This document shows, one piece after another, positions 8,576 to 12,500 of a DNA stretch of 12,500 bases. A program made the translations under genes and the position numbers. Position 1 is the stretch's first letter. Every line of letters begins with the position of its first letter. Source of the stretch: Monoplex corrugatus. Its lineage: Eukaryota > Mollusca > Gastropoda > Littorinimorpha > Ranellidae. The notes below the pieces were generated by a model. The model had not been told where the DNA came from and searched no databases. It saw only the letters and a program-made list of their open reading frames with translations. The DNA is taken from positions 67,798,237-67,810,736 of the forward strand of contig CM060312.1 in NCBI GenBank assembly GCA_030674185.1, read 5' to 3'.

Positions 8576-8634
8576 TTTGATTTGATTTGATTTGATTTGA
8601 TTTGATTTGATTTGATTTATTGATTGATTGATTG
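8576..8634. repeat. TTTGA pentanucleotide then TGAT tetranucleotide repeat
   Basis: About eight TTTGA units (8576-8617) change into about four ATTG units (8618-8634). Both share the word TTGAT, so one probably grew out of the other. Confidence 0.9.
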
Positions 8635-8883
8635 TCCTCAGGGAGGCTTGAAGACGATGCTCTAATGGAATTCCCAGCACTGGAACTTCAATTGAAATGT
8701 ATTCAGTTTGAAGGCATATTGGAGAGCAGAAATGAACGTCGTAGTGCCAGTGCCACTACAATGGCACAGAAATGAGGGGGAAAAAAGTTCATCGATTTAT
8801 TGACAGATTGGTTGGCTGATTTAATGTCTTTCTGCCACTTGGCTTAACTTATCCACTGATTAATCTTTTTTTTCAGTCAACCA
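8635..8883. other. Intron sequence, nothing recognised
   Basis: No supported feature. A pyrimidine run and CAG at about 8868-8877 resembles a splice acceptor, but what follows is a SINE head. Confidence 0.4.
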
Positions 8884-9255
8884 GTCGCCGTGGTGTAGTG
8901 GTTACGCAACGGACTACCGACTGGAAGGTTGTGGGTTCGAATCCCCATCAGTCCCTTCAAAACTATATCATTGTGGGATTTTTCAGCTCTAACCGGCTCC
9001 TACCCAGAGTTGGGCATGCTATGGGCTTATTAGGAAGACTGGGACCACACAGTCGAGTTTCATCCACTTCAGGGATGAGTCATGGAGGGTTTTGTTCAAC
9101 TCTTCTGACCACCACCGCAGGTGTCTGTACCTCTCAGGCCTGGTTGACGCCAGGATGTATTCTGATAGTAAGCGGAGAGTGCAACCCTGTCACGCAGTCT
9201 GTATCTTAGATGGAACTCCATAGCATATTGATTGTCATCCTCATCGACATCATCG
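8884..9255 (+). mobile_element. SINE with tRNA-like head
   Basis: The head reads CGTGGTGTAGTGGTTACGCA (A box) and GGTTGTGGGTTCGAATCCCC (B box, nearly consensus). The T-stem does not close (GTGGG against CCCCA), so it is not a functional tRNA. The body includes ACCGGCTCCTACCCAGAG, GGGCATGCTATGGGC and ACTGGGACCACACAG. The 3' limit is uncertain. It may reach the ATC-like words before the CA tract. Confidence 0.7.
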
Positions 9256-9269
9256 TCATCGCATTGTTA

Positions 9270-9288
9270 AACACACACACACACACAC

Positions 9289-9367
<79 letters not shown>
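9270..9367. repeat. CA microsatellite with one interruption
   Basis: An alternating AC tract of 98 bp broken once by a doubled A at 9289-9290. Confidence 0.96.
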
Positions 9368-9369
<2 letters not shown>

Positions 9370-9533
9370 TGCCAGCTTCTGTGGCCATTAAGATGGCGTT
9401 AGAAAATGGGACAACAGCAACAACAACAAAAAAAGGAGAGCACAAAGGTAGCCTCACTGAGTGCAATGATCCTAAAAAAAAACAACAACAACTTTTTTTT
9501 AGTCGATTGATTAGTTCTTGATTGATTTTGCAG

Positions 9534-9718
9534 ATACCCAGTCCACAGGCGGTATTTTTTCATCAACAAGCAATACTTTGGCTGTGCATCGGATATGGGC
9601 TGGTTGTGTGCTCTTGACCCTCTAGATGGCTCCAGGGAACCATGCGAGTGGGAGCAGCATCCTTTGCCTGCTTTTTTCTATAGCACTGCAAGCAATTGTA
9701 CCCTGTGGCAAGGAACTG
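9534..9718 (+). CDS. Next exon of the unnamed cysteine-bearing protein
   Basis: The acceptor TTGATTTTGCAG ends at 9533, and the donor CTGGTGAGT begins at 9719. Joining to the exon ending at 6294 completes a Gly codon (GG+A) and gives 62 more codons plus one base (phase 1 out), with no stop. Visible words are HRRYFFINKQYFGCASDMGW, LCALDP, EPCEWEQ and PAFFYSTASNCTLWQGT. Cysteines fall at residues 18, 26, 38 and 56 of this segment, and NCT near the end is a sequon. Codon quality and matching phases make this the best-supported gene segment in the window. The family resembles uncharacterised mollusc proteins as I recall them. If the donor were not used, a TGA would follow within three codons. Confidence 0.8.
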
Positions 9719-9752
9719 GTGAGTGAGTGAATATCAGCCCGTGCTAAGATAC

Positions 9753-9865
<113 letters not shown>

Positions 9866-10078
9866 GAGAAACAAAACAAACAAACAAACAAAAACAAAAT
9901 GAAATACCCCCCCAAACCCTCCCAAGAACTAACTTCACCCAGCCAACCCATGACCACAAACAGAGCACTAAGTCGACACATGATATGACAGCTGACCTCC
10001 TGCCCCACTTCCTTCATATATGCACACATAAGTAGCATAAAACGACAATAGACAGTATGACGCTCTACATGTATTCAA

Positions 10079-10231
10079 CTAATCATCGTTCACAGTGTCA
10101 AAGTTACCAGGACAGTCACGATTTAGGATCAGCTTCTTGATAACTGTATCTGGAATTACCAGATTACAACAACTTTGTGGAAATGGCATATTCTCACAGG
10201 AGCAATAATCCTCTTTGTTTATGGATATTAA
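10079..10231 (-). CDS. Possible short coding segment, unrecognised
   Basis: On the minus strand a 50-codon frame ends in TAG (10081-10079) and has protein-like composition: EDYCSCENMPFPQSCC, then NLVIPDTVIKKLILNRD and CPGNFDTVNDD. It has six cysteines. There is no start Met at the upstream edge and only a weak possible acceptor (AAAG|AG at about 10224-10230), so it would have to be a terminal exon or a fossil. No family is recognised. It lies antisense in intron 2 of the plus-strand gene. A chance frame of this length is quite possible. Confidence 0.25.
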   Translation of the reverse strand, partial: LISINKEDYCSCENMPFPQSCCNLVIPDTVIKKLILNRDCPGNFDTVNDD

Positions 10232-10260
10232 GTATCACACATTGAGTTAATAGCGTAACA

Positions 10261-10266
10261 AATAAA
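10261..10266 (+). promoter_or_regulatory. AATAAA word, possible alternative poly(A) signal
   Basis: AATAAA occurs in intron 2. It would matter only if transcripts failed to use the donor at 9719, giving an alternative short end. A single hexamer in AT-rich DNA is weak evidence. Confidence 0.15.
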
Positions 10267-10371
10267 GTAAGGTATTAGTACACTCTTATAGAGATGAATA
10301 TGTTGCTACTACTTCTGATTGTCTATATATCATGTTGACTTACCCATGTAATAACAAGGTAGTGGCCTGAT

Positions 10372-10578
10372 CAACATCATCATCATGTGCCCTGCTACAT
10401 GGCTTCGACGATCATGGCCCTCCATACGAATTATCCTTTGTTGCTGCAAGTACTTCTCCCACCCTCTCTGTCCTCAGCCACTCTGCAAGTCCGTCCAATA
10501 TTTTCTCCCTGGGTCTACCTGGTGCTCTCTTTCCCTCCAGCTTTTCTGTTGTGACTAAGTGGAAAGACTAGGAAAGAT
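10372..10578 (-). mobile_element. LINE B2 insertion with 9-bp target-site duplication
   Basis: TGGCCTGAT occurs at 10363-10371 and again at 10579-10587, bracketing 207 bp. Inside, the minus strand reads HLVTTEKLEGKRAPGRPREK, then ILDGLAEWLRTERVGEVLAA. One base is missing near the DN/F codons, and the ORF end CAGGGCACATGA is followed by an ATG repeat tail next to the left target copy. This is a 5'-truncated insertion of the same LINE family as 5638-5907, and it keeps the about 20 bp missing there. Confidence 0.85.
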
Positions 10579-10824
10579 TGGCCTGATACACTTGTATAAA
10601 GAAATAAGCTGTCGAATAGGGCCAACCTCAAGCTGAGTTACTATTCAAACAGTAAGTTAATGGCACATGTGCACTCTTACGAAGAAATAAGCTGTCCATA
10701 TGTCACGTTGAGTTACCAACACTAAAACAAGTTGGTGGCACTGGCACAGTTTTATAAGTCACAAATTTTTTTAAGCGCAAAAGCATGCTGCGTCATCAGC
10801 ACAGTTTTGCTAGTTACGAAGGTT

Positions 10825-11065
10825 TTAACCCTTTGACTTTCACACTCTATCCACCAACTGCAAAAACTTAACCCTTTGACTCCCTCACCCTATCCACCAG
10901 CTTCCTGCAGGAAGGTGGTGGTGGATAGGGTGAGGGATCCACCAGCTTCCTGCAGGAAGGTGGTGGTGGATAGGTGAGGGATTCAAAGGGTTAAGTTTTT
11001 TGCTTTGCTAACATGGTTGACAATGCTGGATGCTGGTGGACATGGTGTGGGAGTCAAAGGGTTAA
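10825..11065 (-). mobile_element. Nested-palindrome MITE, copy 3, inverted
   Basis: TTAA borders lie at 10825-10828 and 11062-11065, with CCCTTTGACTTTC and GGGAGTCAAAGGG ends. The long arm is on the right and the short arm on the left, so the element is in reverse orientation to copies 1 and 2. Reverse-complementing its right arm gives CCCTTTGACTCCCACACC, then GTCCACCAGCATCC, close to the left arm of copy 1. The inner TTAA-bordered core spans 10868-10994. It lies in intron 2. Confidence 0.82.
10893..10981. repeat. Duplicated hairpin apex in MITE copy 3
   Basis: A 45-bp piece (10893-10937) carrying the palindromic centre TTCCTGCAGGAA is repeated directly as 44 bp (10938-10981), with one G lost. 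Copy 1 has only one apex at this place. Confidence 0.9.
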
Positions 11066-11149
11066 TGACAGCAGCAGGCTGTGGTAGTGTGGCCTTGAAC
11101 AAACGTTAACATGTAGTTTACATTACCAGAGGTGGCTGTCCTTTCCCAG

Positions 11150-11223
11150 GTCCCACTTTCATAGCGATCTTTTGCCATGCAACCTTTCACCGTGCAGCTT
11201 CCACCTGGTGTCGGTTCCGGTGA
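11150..11223 (+). CDS. Candidate last exon of the unnamed protein
   Basis: The acceptor CTGTCCTTTCCCAG ends at 11149. Spliced from the donor at 9719 in phase 1, the frame reads GPTFIAIFCHATFHRAAS and stops at TGA 11221-11223 after TWCRFR. The word FIAIF fits the short hydrophobic C-terminal strand I remember after the tryptophan in related mollusc proteins, but that is memory, not a search. Two more cysteines would bring the visible total to six. A rival acceptor at 11129 would give a different, shorter end (EVAVLSQVPLS). No AATAAA follows before the CTT tract. Confidence 0.35.
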
Positions 11224-11431
11224 TCTGGGCCAGTGGTTTAGGCAGGCAAACACATCCTGCAACAAACGGCGAAACATAACTCCAGTATTCTTCCTGCATA
11301 CCCTAGAGAGAGAAACCTAACTCTGACATTAATATCTAAGCTAACCAGTTTGTACGCAAGTGATCAGTTGTTCAAATCCCACCTACTGACCAAGTTTAGA
11401 ACCAAAACCAAAACTTTACTTCAGATGAGAG
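11224..11431. other. Possible 3' UTR or intergenic sequence
   Basis: If the candidate last exon is correct, this is its 3' untranslated region or downstream DNA. No standard poly(A) hexamer was found on the plus strand. Otherwise nothing is recognised. Confidence 0.35.
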
Positions 11432-12006
11432 ATTTCTCCTCCTCCTCCTCCTTCTTCTTCTCCTACGCCGCCTCCTCCTCCTCCTTCTTCTTCTTTTTCC
11501 TCCTCCTCCTTCTCTTTCTTCTTCTTCTTCTTTTCTTCTTCTTCTTCTTCTTCTTCTTCTTCTTCGCATTGTTCTCTCTTCTTCCTTCTTCTGCTTCTTC
11601 TTTCTTTTCTTCTTTCTTCTTCTTCTTCTTCTTCTTCTTCTTCTTCTTCTTCTTCTTCTTCTTCTTCTTCTTCTTCTTCTTCTTCTTCTTTTCTTCTTCT
11701 CTTCTTCTTCTTCTTCTTTCTTCTTCTTCTTCTTCTTCTTCTTCTTCTTCTTCTTCTTCTTCTTCTTCTTCTTCTTCTTCTTCTTCTTCTTCTTCTTCTT
11801 CTTCTTCTTCTTCTTCTTCTTCTTCTTCTTCTTCTTCTTCTTCTTCTTCTTCTTCTTCTTCTTCTTCTTCTTCTTCTTCTTCTTCTTCTTCTTCTTCTTC
11901 TTCTTCTTCTTTCTTCTTCTTCTTCTTCTTCTTCTTCTTCTTCTTCTTCTCTTCTTCTTCTTCTTCTCTTCTTCTTCTTCTTCTTCTTCTTCTTCTTCTT
12001 CTTCTT
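11432..12006. repeat. CTT/GAA repeat, near-pure pyrimidine strand
   Basis: After a CTC-rich lead-in (11432-11500), the plus strand is almost entirely TTC triplets with occasional extra T or missing base shifts. There is one break with GCATTG near 11567. The strand is nearly free of purines for about 500 bp, the kind of mirror-symmetric purine/pyrimidine tract that can form triplex DNA. All three minus frames are open as poly-Glu, poly-Lys or poly-Arg only because GAA, AAG and AGA contain no stop. Confidence 0.97.
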
Positions 12007-12500
12007 CGCTTTTCTTCTTCTTCTTCTTCTTCGCATTCTTTCTTCTTTCGCATTCTTCTTCGCATTCTTCTTCTTCGCATTCTTCTTCTTCTTCTTCTTC
12101 GCATTCTTTCGCATTCTTCTTCGCATTCTTCTTCTTCGCATTCTTCTTCTTCGCATTCTTCTTCGCATTCTTCTTCGCATTCTTCTTCGCATTCTTCTTC
12201 TTTCGCATTCTTCTTCGCATTCTTCTTCTTCTTCTTCGCATTCTTCTTCTTCTTCTTCTTCTTCTTCTTCTTCTTCTTCTTCTTCTTCTTCTTCTTCTTC
12301 TTCTTCTTCTTCTTCTTCGCATTCTTCTTCTTCTTCTTCTTCTTCTTCTTCTTCTTCTTCGCATTCTTCTTCTTCGCATTCTTCTTCTTCTTTCGCATTC
12401 TTCTTCTTCTTCGCATTCTTCTTCTTCTTCTTCTTCGCATTCTTCTTCTTCTTCTTCGCTTTCTTCTTCTTCTTCTTCGCATTCTTCTTCTTCTTCGCAT
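12007..12500. repeat. CTT repeat with regular GCA interruptions, continues past edge
   Basis: More than 20 GCATTC interruptions break the TTC run, most of them 12 or 15 bp apart (for example 12165, 12177, 12189). One pure stretch of about 80 bp lies at 12239-12318. Most spacings are multiples of three. An extra T (CTTTCGC) shifts the register in a few places. The array runs off the right edge. Confidence 0.97.

Larger units (their letters stand above)
10225..10770 (+). repeat. Degenerate tandem array, units about 75-92 bp
   Basis: Recurring words are a TTGAGTTA-type motif, then an A/C-rich stretch with AACAAG or AAACAAG, GGTRGTGGC or a relative, and a CACTCTTA or CACTTGTA word with GAAATAAGCTG. 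Comparable positions fall near 10272, 10364, 10662 and 10737, once the LINE insertion at 10372-10578 is removed. Similarity is low, so the unit count (about four or five) is approximate. Confidence 0.6.

Noticed and set aside
8884..8955. Possible tRNA gene with near-consensus A and B boxes
   Set aside because: The T-stem and acceptor stem do not pair, and a SINE body follows directly. The heads at 1350, 5020 and 6710 fail in the same way.
10335..10372. Minus-strand donor-like GTAAGT at 10343 as part of a mini-gene with the 10079-10231 frame
   Set aside because: The supposed upstream exon would be about 20 bp squeezed against the LINE tail, with no convincing acceptor.
11396..12500. Three minus-strand frames of 258-345 codons rich in Lys, Arg and Glu
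   Set aside because: They are translations of the GAA repeat in three registers. GAA, AAG and AGA have no stop codon, so open length means nothing.

Overview
The window looks like nuclear DNA of an invertebrate, most likely a gastropod mollusc. Support: split coding exons with GT-AG borders, many tRNA-headed SINE copies, 5'-truncated LINE (non-LTR retrotransposon) fragments, and long CA, ATC, CTT and minisatellite arrays. The SINE types match ones I recall from gastropod genomes, which I could not check. There are no operons, rRNA genes, intact tRNA genes or CRISPR arrays. Nearly all of the sequence is repeats and introns.

Layout. 1-507 (-): a LINE reverse transcriptase C-terminal region, open for 169 codons and running off the left edge. 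511-548: a short direct repeat. About 1338-1640: a tRNA-headed SINE. 1688-1883: a TTAA-flanked nested-palindrome MITE (copy 1). About 1905-2750 (+): a decayed LINE 3' end with a C2HC zinc motif and a CAA tract. 3250-3376: a CA tract. 3635-4506: a 35/36-bp minisatellite with higher-order structure. 4538-4786 (+): another LINE C-terminal scrap whose stop codon lies in MITE copy 2 (4783-4915). About 5013-5612: two SINEs. 5638-5907 (-): a LINE fragment of a different type. 6131-6294 and 9534-9718 (+): two phase-compatible exons of one host gene. The 3.2-kb intron between them holds SINEs, an ATC array, a 45/47-bp tandem repeat, a long inverted repeat and a CA tract. 9719-11149: a second intron with a CA tract, a degenerate tandem array split by a LINE insertion with a 9-bp target-site duplication, and MITE copy 3. 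11150-11223: a candidate last exon. 11432-12500: more than 1 kb of CTT/GAA repeat, with GCA interruptions in its second half.

The one host gene supported here encodes an unnamed protein. The visible part is about 117 residues with two N-glycosylation sequons and four cysteines, and about 140 residues with six cysteines if the last exon is right. It resembles uncharacterised secreted mollusc proteins that I recall but cannot name. Its first exon, with any signal peptide, is not seen.

The strongest candidate for something undescribed is the MITE family. Three copies within 9.4 kb share TTAA flanks, CCCTTTGAC ends and a second TTAA-bordered hairpin nested at the same internal position. That inner core differs at each locus (80, 26 and 127 bp).
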